Shown one piece after another: positions 6,817 through 13,521 of a stretch of 16,236 bases of DNA (positions are counted from its first letter, which is position 1; every line of letters starts with the position of its first letter). The position numbers and the translations under genes were made by a program. The stretch lies in assembly GCA_016283195.1 (NCBI GenBank), contig JAEEML010000107.1, positions 1-16,236 on the forward strand, written 5' to 3'. Origin of the DNA: Deltaproteobacteria bacterium. GTDB lineage: Bacteria > JAEEML01. The notes below the pieces were generated by a model. The model had not been told where the DNA came from and did not search any database. It saw nothing but the letters and a program-made list of their open reading frames with translations.

Positions 6817-8241
6817 ATGCCTACTATATATATAAGCCCACATTTCAAGCTGGCCAGCCAATTATCGTTTGCTTTTTTGCTTGCAGCCTGCGCCAGTAAA
6901 GATCCCGATAATTACGCTCTAACTTCTTCGAATGATTATCTTTATACCAACGGCGAAGCACCCACTACCACTTATGAACTCCCTGTGCCTATCGTCCAGG
7001 AGCTCACACCAACCTACGTTGCCGCCGGCGATACTTTAACTGCTTATGGTTCCGGTTTTGTGCCCAAGCGCTATGGTTATACCTCACTGCGTCTTTTAGG
7101 CAATTTCGTAAATAAGCAGGGCGCAAGCAAAAATATCGATTACACAGTAAAAGCCAATTATATCAACAGCGGCAAGGTTTCTTTTACCTTTGAGCCGGCC
7201 GAAGCAGGCTCTTTCGGCGAAGAAATGGGCTCTTTTGACGGCTATGTCTGGGCCATTAACCATGGCAACGACGGAGCCATGGCCGAACAGGAAGAAGAGC
7301 CGGCCAAATTTACTGTCGCCACCAAGCCGTCTATTGTTGTAAATTCCATCTACCCCATGAAAAAGTCCTGCAAAGATCCGCTTTTAAAGCGCAGCTTGGA
7401 AAATACGCCCATCGGCCTCGATGTTTCTCTCATCGGCCTGAAAAATCCGGAAAATTTCAGCCCTATTACTGTCGATATTATTTATATGGATTTAGCTACA
7501 GCTAGCGAAGCCCCCTGCCCCATCAGTCAGCTTGATTTGCCGGGTTGCTCAGTTGGCGATTCATCCGTAGTTCATCGGGATCATAGAGAAATTAACAGCA
7601 GTTACGAAACGAGCTTTACTATTTCAGATATCGATTTCGGCCCATTGCCCGATGGCGTTTTGCAAAGCGACGGCATGATCAGCATCCGCGCCACCGACGG
7701 CGAAACCACCCTGCAACGCACTGTCACCGTTACCATGTACAACGAGCCTTTTATTGTAGAATACGACGGCTCGGTGGAAGTGGCTGAAATTTACGCTCCG
7801 GAAGCAGTTAGCGGCTGCGTTCCCGGCGGCGAATACGGTTCCAGCCTCTCGTACAACGAAGGCCACAGCGACAGCCGCTCACGTTCATGCAGCCTTAGCA
7901 TCGGCCTCTCGGCTAAAATTCCTTATGTAGAAAAAATTTTGGGTTTAAGCTTCGGCATGAGTGTCAACGCCTCTGTCAGCTCCAGTGACAGTCACGGTTT
8001 AAGCATTAACCGCCATGTTCTCGCCAACCAATATGGCGTGGTTTATCGCCAAACCCAGCGGCTTTTACGCCGTGGCGATATTGTGGAATATTCCGAATGC
8101 GGCGAAAAAAATGTCATCGGCGAGGCCCAGCTGACCGATTGGAGCTGGGCTCCGGATATCGCCATCACCCACAATGGCGTATGCCCCCCGCTGCCGCCCT
8201 CTAACCTGCCGCCGGCCAAATGCTATATTAACTGCGACTAA
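6817..8241 (+). CDS. Lipoprotein with IPT-like N-terminus and Ser-rich beta module, unknown function
   Basis: Predicted lipoprotein of 474 residues, lipobox LAAC with Cys25. GGAGGT lies 7 bases before the ATG. Residues 58-130 (PIVQELTPTYVAAGDTLTAY, then YGSGFVP) resemble an IPT/TIG immunoglobulin-like fold. Residues 170-310 look like one or two further beta-sandwich domains (SIVVNSIYPMKKSC, ISIRATDGETTLQRTVTVTM). Residues 340-420 are different: alternating Ser-rich amphipathic strands (SCSLSIGLSAKIPYVEKI, LSFGMSVNASVSSSDSHGLS), then VLANQYGVVYRQTQRLLRRG. The C-terminus is Pro/Cys-rich. Ten Cys including Cys25 suggest disulfides in the mature part. The Ser-rich strands recall the insertion module of aerolysin-type pore formers, but no diagnostic motif proves that. 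First gene of the rightward operon, 47 bp before the next lipoprotein. Confidence 0.75.
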   Translation: MPTIYISPHFKLASQLSFAFLLAACASKDPDNYALTSSNDYLYTNGEAPTTTYELPVPIVQELTPTYVAAGDTLTAYGSGFVPKRYGYTSLRLLGNFVNKQGASKNIDYTVKANYINSGKVSFTFEPAEAGSFGEEMGSFDGYVWAINHGNDGAMAEQEEEPAKFTVATKPSIVVNSIYPMKKSCKDPLLKRSLENTPIGLDVSLIGLKNPENFSPITVDIIYMDLATASEAPCPISQLDLPGCSVGDSSVVHRDHREINSSYETSFTISDIDFGPLPDGVLQSDGMISIRATDGETTLQRTVTVTMYNEPFIVEYDGSVEVAEIYAPEAVSGCVPGGEYGSSLSYNEGHSDSRSRSCSLSIGLSAKIPYVEKILGLSFGMSVNASVSSSDSHGLSINRHVLANQYGVVYRQTQRLLRRGDIVEYSECGEKNVIGEAQLTDWSWAPDIAITHNGVCPPLPPSNLPPAKCYINCD

Positions 8242-8288
8242 GCGCGGCTAGGTCATGTAAGGCACAAAAAGCCATGAAAGGAGCGCCA

Positions 8289-9293
8289 ATGAGAGTTTTG
8301 ACCATTCTTCCGCTGGCGGCCTTGTTTGTTTTGCTGGGTTCCTGCAGAATGCCGGAAGATCCTATGGGTGACCCAAATTATAAGCCCATGTTTACTGTGG
8401 AAAAGCCGAGCGATGATACCTCTCTTGAAGATATAGCCACCTTGGAGCCGCCGGAGCCGCCGCAACTGGCTAAATTGCCCGCAATTTATCTCTTTGATTC
8501 TCTGCCTGTTAGAGGCCAGGCCACACCCAATACCGATATTGTCGTTAAATCTTCCGCTATGGGGGCTGTAGCCGGCCGGGTGGGCAGTGACGGCACTTTT
8601 TGCGTTGATTTGCCTCTCGCTGCCAACACCACGCAGGAGATTTCGGCCAGAGTGCATAACGGCCTCTTTTCCGATTACGCCACAACAACCATCACCCAAG
8701 AAGGCGGCACCACAAATGATACGCCTGATACTCCGCGGCCCACTATATTTTACCGCAATGTCGCTCTGGGCAAAAATGTCTATAGTGATCCCTACCCCGA
8801 AGGCGATGGGCTTGTAAACGAGCTAACCGACGGTAACGAAAGCAAAATGATCACTTTTAAAGAGGGCTCGCTCTCCGACAATTACATCTGGATTGATTTG
8901 GAAGAGGTTTACGAGATTTATAAGGTCGATCTTATTTTCAGCACTGCCGAAGAAGAATATCCCGATGAAATCACTGTCTTTACTTCCACTGCCAAAAATA
9001 TCGACGATTATCCTTCAGAAGACAATTGGGGCGAAGAAGCGGAAGTCATGACTATTAAAACAAACAGTCAGAGCATAGTCAGCAACGGCGGCCTGGTTTC
9101 CAAATGGCTACCCACAAATCCGGAGGCCCGTTTTATTGGTTTCGCGCTCAATCACACAACAAATATACGCAGTAAATACAATGTTTTAAGCGAAATAAAG
9201 GTTACGGTGCTCAGCACAGAGGAAGAGGAGGAAGAGCAAACACCGATAGAGGAGCTCACTACCCCCACCTGTGCTAACGGCCTGGTTATTTAA
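8289..9293 (+). CDS. Lipoprotein with discoidin-like (F5/8 type C) domain
   Basis: Predicted lipoprotein of 334 residues, lipobox LGSC with Cys19. An in-frame ATG at 8274 would add five residues, but AAAGGAG at 8277-8283 sits correctly for ATG at 8289, which also gives a normal signal peptide. Residues 60-135 (SLPVRGQATPNTDIVVKSSA) resemble an Ig-like repeat with the pattern of a bacterial surface adhesin domain. Residues 157-308 fit a discoidin/galactose-binding-like fold: NVALGKNVYSDP, ELTDGNESK, YIWIDLEEVYEIYKVDLIFS, ARFIGFALN and LSEIKVTVL. An acidic run of six Glu (311-316) follows, then a Thr-rich tail ending in one Cys. The domain suggests binding of carbohydrate or another surface ligand. 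The next lipoprotein starts 12 bp downstream. Confidence 0.77.
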   Translation: MRVLTILPLAALFVLLGSCRMPEDPMGDPNYKPMFTVEKPSDDTSLEDIATLEPPEPPQLAKLPAIYLFDSLPVRGQATPNTDIVVKSSAMGAVAGRVGSDGTFCVDLPLAANTTQEISARVHNGLFSDYATTTITQEGGTTNDTPDTPRPTIFYRNVALGKNVYSDPYPEGDGLVNELTDGNESKMITFKEGSLSDNYIWIDLEEVYEIYKVDLIFSTAEEEYPDEITVFTSTAKNIDDYPSEDNWGEEAEVMTIKTNSQSIVSNGGLVSKWLPTNPEARFIGFALNHTTNIRSKYNVLSEIKVTVLSTEEEEEEQTPIEELTTPTCANGLVI

Positions 9294-9305
9294 AAGGGCG
9301 TTTTT

Positions 9306-10559
9306 ATGAAGAAATATCTGTCTTCCATTACCTTATGCGCTCTTATGGTTGCCTGCTCGCCGGATCCTATTGAGTTGGAGCCTGTCCCACGCCGTGACGA
9401 TACCGCAAAAGATACGCCGGCAAATAACCACGACACAACCAGTGATAACCACGATGCCGCCAGCGAAAAGCCCTGCAATTGGTGGCAAACTGGTTGTAAC
9501 GAGCCACCACCAGACGACAAAATACTCAATAATAACAACGAGATTGATCAAAATAGCGATAAGGATATTACCACTAAAACTACCCTCAGCGAGCTTATTA
9601 TTGGTAATTGGTATGGCGAAGTAAATTGGAATATTTCCTCAAAAAGATTGCTCTTTTTGTATTTCGATTTAGACGGAACTATGGATTTTATCATCAATCC
9701 CTACGGCCCGGCCCGCGAGGATTACACCGGCACTTGGTCAATAGATGAGGATTTGGCCACTCTGACAATGCAAATTCCCGAGCTCGATAATTTACACAAA
9801 ACGCTTTACTGGAATAATATAACCTTTACTTCGGCCAATGCTTTTACTTTCACCGGTGGTTTTCAAGAAGGCGAAACTACTATGCAATATGGCCTTTCTG
9901 TGCCCAAAGAGGGCTTGGTGGCTGAGGTATATACCTTTTCCGAAGATTATGAAGATGACATATTTTCCACTTCCGGCTTCTGGCCGCTAAGATACCTCCA
10001 TTTTGACAGCATCTTATTATTGCTCCGGCAGGGCTCGCCCAAGATCGCTTGCAGCGACTGGACCTACGGCGCCACAAAACTTAATTTTGAATCCGGTGAA
10101 TCATTCGGAGTGAACCAAATTGCCGGCTTTGACCGCTACGGCGGCTCACGTTGCAATGTAAAAGACCGCTTTATTGTTGACTTTTACGGCTCTATATCAC
10201 TCCCGGCCGGCTTTTCAAAAATTCGCTTTAATACTAAGAAAAATGAGATAGATGAAGCTGCTATTCTTTTCATTGACGATGAATCAGGCAACACCGGCGT
10301 CCTGCGCGATATGACCGAAGCCAAAGCCGCTTTGTGTAATTCCGACCGCTACTACATAGAATGTCTTACCGATGATTCCGAGCCGGTTTACGATATTGAC
10401 GCCGGCACCACCGGCGGTTTTTTGCCTATAGAGATTATTTATGTCGAACTGGAAGATGATGTATTTATGAATGTTGAGCTCTCGATTCATAGCGATAACA
10501 GCTTTGCGCCCATTCCCAAAGAAATAATCTCTTACCCCAAATGGTGGGATGAGGAATAA
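9306..10559 (+). CDS. Lipoprotein with lipocalin-like segment, unknown function
   Basis: Predicted lipoprotein of 417 residues, lipobox MVAC with Cys17. A long polar tether (18-95) is rich in Asp, Asn, Thr and Pro with two Cys (PCNWWQTGCNE). Residues 95-185 have a lipocalin-like pattern: LIIGNWYGEV, a strand with FLYFDLDGTMDF, then DYTGTWSIDEDLATLTMQI. This is the usual form of bacterial lipocalin-like domains reporting a G-x-W start. The remaining about 230 residues are acidic and beta-rich without recognisable motifs; the Cys there may pair. AAGGG is 7 bases before the ATG. It sits between the discoidin-like lipoprotein (12 bp gap) and tlyA (2 bp gap). No enzymatic residues are evident. Confidence 0.7.
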   Translation: MKKYLSSITLCALMVACSPDPIELEPVPRRDDTAKDTPANNHDTTSDNHDAASEKPCNWWQTGCNEPPPDDKILNNNNEIDQNSDKDITTKTTLSELIIGNWYGEVNWNISSKRLLFLYFDLDGTMDFIINPYGPAREDYTGTWSIDEDLATLTMQIPELDNLHKTLYWNNITFTSANAFTFTGGFQEGETTMQYGLSVPKEGLVAEVYTFSEDYEDDIFSTSGFWPLRYLHFDSILLLLRQGSPKIACSDWTYGATKLNFESGESFGVNQIAGFDRYGGSRCNVKDRFIVDFYGSISLPAGFSKIRFNTKKNEIDEAAILFIDDESGNTGVLRDMTEAKAALCNSDRYYIECLTDDSEPVYDIDAGTTGGFLPIEIIYVELEDDVFMNVELSIHSDNSFAPIPKEIISYPKWWDEE

Positions 10560-10561
10560 AG

Positions 10562-11341
10562 GTGGCCACGAAAATCCGCGCTGACCTCTTAACCGTGAGT
10601 TTAGGGCTCGCCAAAAGCCGCAATGAGGCCCAAGCCATGATCATGGCCGGGGAAATTTTCAAAGTTATCAATGAGAGCGCAGGCGGCCTTTTGCGTATTG
10701 AAAAAGCCGGAGAAATGGTACCGGAAGACACAAAGCTAATTTCCAAAGGCAATTCCTGTCCTTATGTTTCCCGCGGCGGTTTAAAACTGGAAGCCGGCAT
10801 AAAGGCCTCCGGCTTCGATTTAACGGGCGCTCGTATTCTCGATGTCGGTGCCTCCACCGGCGGCTTTACCCACTGCGCACTCCTTCATGGAGCTAAAGAA
10901 GTAGTGGCTCTCGATGTCGGCCATAGCCAGCTGCATGATTCCTTGCGCCACGATAGCCGCGTAGAGGTAATAGAACATTGTAATATTCGCTACTTAGAGC
11001 CTGGAGCCATTGCGCCGGTTGATGGCATTGTCATTGATGTCAGCTTTATCAGCCTCATCAAGGCACTGCCGCCTGCTCTGCCCTTTTTAAAAGAAAATGG
11101 CTGGGTTATCTGCCTCATTAAGCCCCAATTTGAAGCTGCGCGTAACGAAATAGGCAAAGGCGGCGTAGTGCGCGATGACGCCATAAGAGAGGAAATTCTC
11201 CGGCGCACCATTGCGGCTCTTAATGAAAATGGGCTCCTAATAACAGGGCATATCGAGAGTCCGATAGAGGGACAAAAAAAAGGCAATATCGAATACCTGG
11301 CCTGGGGGCACAAAGTGCATACTGAGGTTTCTGCCAATTGA
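10562..11341 (+). CDS. tlyA: TlyA-family rRNA 2'-O-methyltransferase
   Basis: SAM-dependent RNA methyltransferase of 259 residues; characterised TlyA proteins methylate ribose in 16S and 23S rRNA. Residues 4-65 are an S4 RNA-binding domain (KIRADLLTVSLGLAKSRNEA), and residues 68-250 are an FtsJ/RrmJ-type fold. SRGGLKLEAG, ILDVGASTGGFTHC (SAM-binding), ALDVGHSQL, VIDVSFISL, LIKPQFEA and GNIEYL are all family blocks. Lys75, Asp159, Lys187 and Glu244 are the likely K-D-K-E catalytic residues. The start is GTG, with GAGG 8 bases upstream and only 2 bp after the preceding lipoprotein stop, so it is probably cotranscribed. The old hemolysin label for this family should not be read as a toxin function here. 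Confidence 0.93.
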   Translation: MATKIRADLLTVSLGLAKSRNEAQAMIMAGEIFKVINESAGGLLRIEKAGEMVPEDTKLISKGNSCPYVSRGGLKLEAGIKASGFDLTGARILDVGASTGGFTHCALLHGAKEVVALDVGHSQLHDSLRHDSRVEVIEHCNIRYLEPGAIAPVDGIVIDVSFISLIKALPPALPFLKENGWVICLIKPQFEAARNEIGKGGVVRDDAIREEILRRTIAALNENGLLITGHIESPIEGQKKGNIEYLAWGHKVHTEVSAN

Positions 11342-11365
11342 CAAGCCTAATAGGAGTGCTATAGT
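11338..11365 (+). promoter_or_regulatory. Strong sigma-70-type promoter for the sigma factor gene
   Basis: A perfect TTGACA at 11338-11343 lies 16 bases from TATAGT (11360-11365), 5/6 to TATAAT. The -35 overlaps the TGA stop of tlyA. Transcription would start near 11372, giving a leader of about 27 nt with GAGAGAGG before the GTG. This is the best promoter match in the window. Confidence 0.72.
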
Positions 11366-11398
11366 TCGCCTGCGGAAAATAGTCGAGAGAGGTTAGAA

Positions 11399-12106
11399 GT
11401 GGCCGCTAAGACATCCAACCAAGAAATCAAAAAGCTTTCTAAGTCTGAGTTGGTGTCGCAATATAGCCCACTGGTGCGTTCAATAGCCGCAAAGATAAAA
11501 AAGCGCCTGCCGCAATCCATTGAATTTGAAGAACTTGTTGCCTATGGAACACTTGGCCTTTTGGAGGCTGCCGACCGTTTTGACAGCAAACAGGAAACAG
11601 CCTTTGTCACTTTTGCTTATTACCGCATCCGCGGAGCTATTTATGACGGGCTACGCAATATGGGCTGGCTGGGGCGCGGCGAATATGCCCGTTACAAATA
11701 TGAAGCCGGGGCCAGTGAATACCTGGCGGCCGTGGAGCAGGATTTAGCCCCGGAGCTGGCCGGCATGAGCCCGGAAACCGCTGCCAACCGCTTAAATACC
11801 ATTGTAAACAACCTGGCCACTATTTTTATCACCTCCATGGACGGGCTGGAAAACCTGCAAATAGCCGACAACAGCGAAAAAGCGCAGGATGAACAGCTTA
11901 TAAGCGGTGAAACAACCACCTTGCTGAAAAAGGCTATCACCGCCCTTAACGAACAAGAGCGCCAAGTTATCGAGATGTATTATTATCAAGACAAGTCTTT
12001 GCAGGAAATCGGCGAAAGCCTGGGACTTTCCAAATCCTGGACCAGCCGCCTGCATGCGCGGATTATTGAAAAACTCTATAGAATTCTCGAACGCACTATG
12101 TTATAA
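11399..12106 (+). CDS. Sigma-70 family factor, FliA/WhiG (sigma-28)-like
   Basis: Alternative sigma factor of 235 residues. Region 2 is clear: SKSELVSQYSPLVRSIAAKI, FEELVAYGTLGLLEAADRFD, TFAYYRIRGAIYDGLRNMGW. It matches FliA/WhiG in length and in the GAIYDGLR block. Region 4 is a good helix-turn-helix: LNEQERQVIEMYYYQDKSLQ, EIGESLGLSKSWTSRLHARI. The section between them (about 105-150), where region 3 should lie, departs from FliA and is hard to align. Start GTG with AGAGG 6 bases upstream. The gene opens a plus-strand cluster followed by a type III secretion rod-like protein. Its true regulon could be motility, secretion or surface genes. No anti-sigma factor is visible next to it. Confidence 0.82.
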   Translation: MAAKTSNQEIKKLSKSELVSQYSPLVRSIAAKIKKRLPQSIEFEELVAYGTLGLLEAADRFDSKQETAFVTFAYYRIRGAIYDGLRNMGWLGRGEYARYKYEAGASEYLAAVEQDLAPELAGMSPETAANRLNTIVNNLATIFITSMDGLENLQIADNSEKAQDEQLISGETTTLLKKAITALNEQERQVIEMYYYQDKSLQEIGESLGLSKSWTSRLHARIIEKLYRILERTML

Positions 12107-12112
12107 ATATTT

Positions 12113-12176
12113 TAGCCAATATGGCGGCTTTCTGGTATGTAGTCAGTGAATGTTTCCCAGATGCCAGAATTGGCTA
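12113..12176 (+). other. Nested inverted repeat / leader stem-loop before the T3SS rod gene
   Basis: TAGCCAAT (12113-12120) pairs perfectly with ATTGGCTA (12169-12176). Inside, TTCTGGTAT (12130-12138) pairs with ATGCCAGAA (12161-12169) with one G-U; the arms share one base at 12169. The 5' side has a 9-10 nt bulge and the apical loop is 22 nt. There is no T-run after it, so it is not a standard terminator. It ends about 17 bases before GGAGGT of the rod gene. It may be a cis-regulatory leader RNA or an RNA processing site. Confidence 0.55.
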
Positions 12177-12205
12177 GGGTTACTTAAATAATTTGGAGGT
12201 GCATT

Positions 12206-12715
12206 ATGAGCGCAACCGCAGGAATGGGACATGCTTCAGCTGAGTTACTTCAAGAGATGCAGCGCGCCCAGCAATCCATGCAGCAAATGGAACAATCAAC
12301 CCAAGCCCAAAATGTCGGCGGCGGAGCCAAGTTTGAAGCGGCCATGGCCAATCAAGCCAACGGTGTACAACAAACACAGCAAATCAGCCAAATGGAGCAT
12401 GTGAATAAAGCTCCCGAAGCCTCCAATATTTTGATGCAAGCCAAAGTCGGCATGGCCGATCCCACTCTTGGTGTACAGCGGGTCAACGGCACACAAAAAT
12501 CCGGTATGCAAAACATGGTCAAAAATTTGGTAGACGGCCAAAACAAGATGGAAAAAATCATGAATTTGGCTATGTCCGGCCGTCAATTCTCTCCCCAGGA
12601 AATGATTGTCATGCAAGCCGGCGTTATGCGCTATTCTCAAGAGATGGATCTCACCGGTAAGGTTATTGATAAAGCCACCTCCGGTATTAAGCAGACCATG
12701 AACACTCAAGTTTGA
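12206..12715 (+). CDS. Probable type III secretion inner-rod protein, YscI/PrgJ/HrpB-like
   Basis: Small protein of 169 residues rich in Gln and Met (13 Met, many Gln in the first 80), without signal peptide or membrane segment. The C-terminal 65 residues match the YscI-type rod pattern: LVDGQNKMEKIMNLAMSG, FSPQEMIVMQAGVMRYSQEM, DLTGKVIDKATSGIKQTM and a final NTQV. The MQ followed by YSQEM-DL-GKV-KA is the most specific part. The N-terminal half is a low-complexity linker, longer than in classical rod proteins (about 100 aa). GGAGGT lies 7 bases before the ATG. It sits between two sigma factor genes; no other secretion gene is in the window. If correct, it would be a secreted subunit of the injectisome inner rod. 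Confidence 0.62.
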   Translation: MSATAGMGHASAELLQEMQRAQQSMQQMEQSTQAQNVGGGAKFEAAMANQANGVQQTQQISQMEHVNKAPEASNILMQAKVGMADPTLGVQRVNGTQKSGMQNMVKNLVDGQNKMEKIMNLAMSGRQFSPQEMIVMQAGVMRYSQEMDLTGKVIDKATSGIKQTMNTQV

Positions 12716-12773
12716 TTTTTTCTCCTTAAAAGTGTCTAAACAAAATAATTCCACATATTTTTGTGCAAAAAAC

Positions 12774-12802
12774 ATGACAAGCGGCCCTTCTTTTAATATG
12801 CT
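12774..12802 (+). promoter_or_regulatory. Candidate sigma-70 promoter of the ECF sigma gene
   Basis: ATGACA (12774-12779, 5/6 to -35) lies 17 bases from TATGCT (12797-12802, 4/6 to -10). An alternative -10, TAATAT at 12794, gives a short 14-base spacer. No GGAAC-type ECF autoregulatory element was seen. Transcription would start near 12809, about 23 nt before the ATG. Confidence 0.38.
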
Positions 12803-12831
12803 GGCCCAGGTTTTTATTTGAGGAACCAACC

Positions 12832-13512
12832 ATGTGGCTAGTACGCAATAAAGAGCTATTAAAACGCTTTCGCAATGGTGATCAAGAGGCTATGGCCAAG
12901 GTTTACCGCTATTATGAGCCGGGAGTAACGGCCTTTTTACGCAAAGGCTTTAGCTTCCGCAGCGGTTCTTCTTATTTCTTCTTCAAGGGCTCCCGCAATC
13001 AAAGTGAGCTCGAAAGCTTTGTGCAGGAAGTTTTCCGCCGCTCTTTTGAGGAAAAAGCCCGCGAATCTTACAATGGCACCACCTCTTTTTCTAATTGGAT
13101 TTTAGCCATTGCCCGCAATATGGTTATTAACCAATTTCGCAATAAAGAGATTGCTTTCAGCCAGTTTTTTCAGCCTGATGCCGAAGATAATAACCGCACT
13201 CCGCTGGATGAAGAGTTGCCGGAAGAATACTCCGGCGTGCTATATGGCCAGCCCAGCAATAAGCAAGATCGCCACCTGGAGCAGGAAGAGCTCCATGAGC
13301 TTTTAGACACTTTTTTAAGCGATTTAAGCGAGGACGATCGCAATCTCATTATGCTGCGCTTTTCCGATGGCCTCGGCCAGGAAGAAACGGCCGCTGCTCT
13401 AGGCTCCACCCGCATGAAGGTGCGCACAGCCGAAAGCCGCCTGAAAAGCCGCTTAAAAGCTTATTTACGCCACACTGGCTATTTGAGTGAAAGCGAGCTT
13501 AAAAGCAAATAG
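12832..13512 (+). CDS. ECF-type sigma-70 factor
   Basis: Sigma factor of 226 residues with only regions 2 and 4. Region 2 is NKELLKRFRNGDQEAMAKVY, then after an insert VQEVFRRSFEEKAR and FSNWILAIARNMVINQFRN. The insert of about 20 residues (FSFRSGSSYFFFKGSRNQSE) between 2.1 and 2.2 is unusual. Region 4 is LSEDDRNLIMLRFSDGLGQE, then ETAAALGSTRMKVRTAESRL and a short basic tail. An acidic linker of about 50 residues separates them. GAGG lies 8 bases before the ATG. No transmembrane anti-sigma gene follows; the next gene is mutL in the opposite direction, 9 bp away. It probably governs an envelope or secretion response. Confidence 0.85.
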   Translation: MWLVRNKELLKRFRNGDQEAMAKVYRYYEPGVTAFLRKGFSFRSGSSYFFFKGSRNQSELESFVQEVFRRSFEEKARESYNGTTSFSNWILAIARNMVINQFRNKEIAFSQFFQPDAEDNNRTPLDEELPEEYSGVLYGQPSNKQDRHLEQEELHELLDTFLSDLSEDDRNLIMLRFSDGLGQEETAAALGSTRMKVRTAESRLKSRLKAYLRHTGYLSESELKSK

Positions 13513-13521
13513 CTTCTCTCC

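Noticed and set aside
8253-8699. Minus-strand 148-residue open frame
   Set aside because: Antisense to the discoidin-like lipoprotein, which has a ribosome site, lipobox and domain.
12105-12131. Sigma-28 promoter (TAAA-N15-GCCGATAA) upstream of the rod gene
   Set aside because: TAAA at 12105 is followed after 15 bases by GGCGGCTT, only 3 of 8 matches to the -10.
12716-12731. T-run after the rod gene as a terminator
   Set aside because: The bases before it form only a 4-bp stem with a 2-base loop, too weak for an intrinsic terminator.
12296-12829. Minus-strand 177-residue open frame
   Set aside because: Antisense to the rod-like gene and the intergenic gap; the plus-strand gene has a strong GGAGGT and a family pattern.
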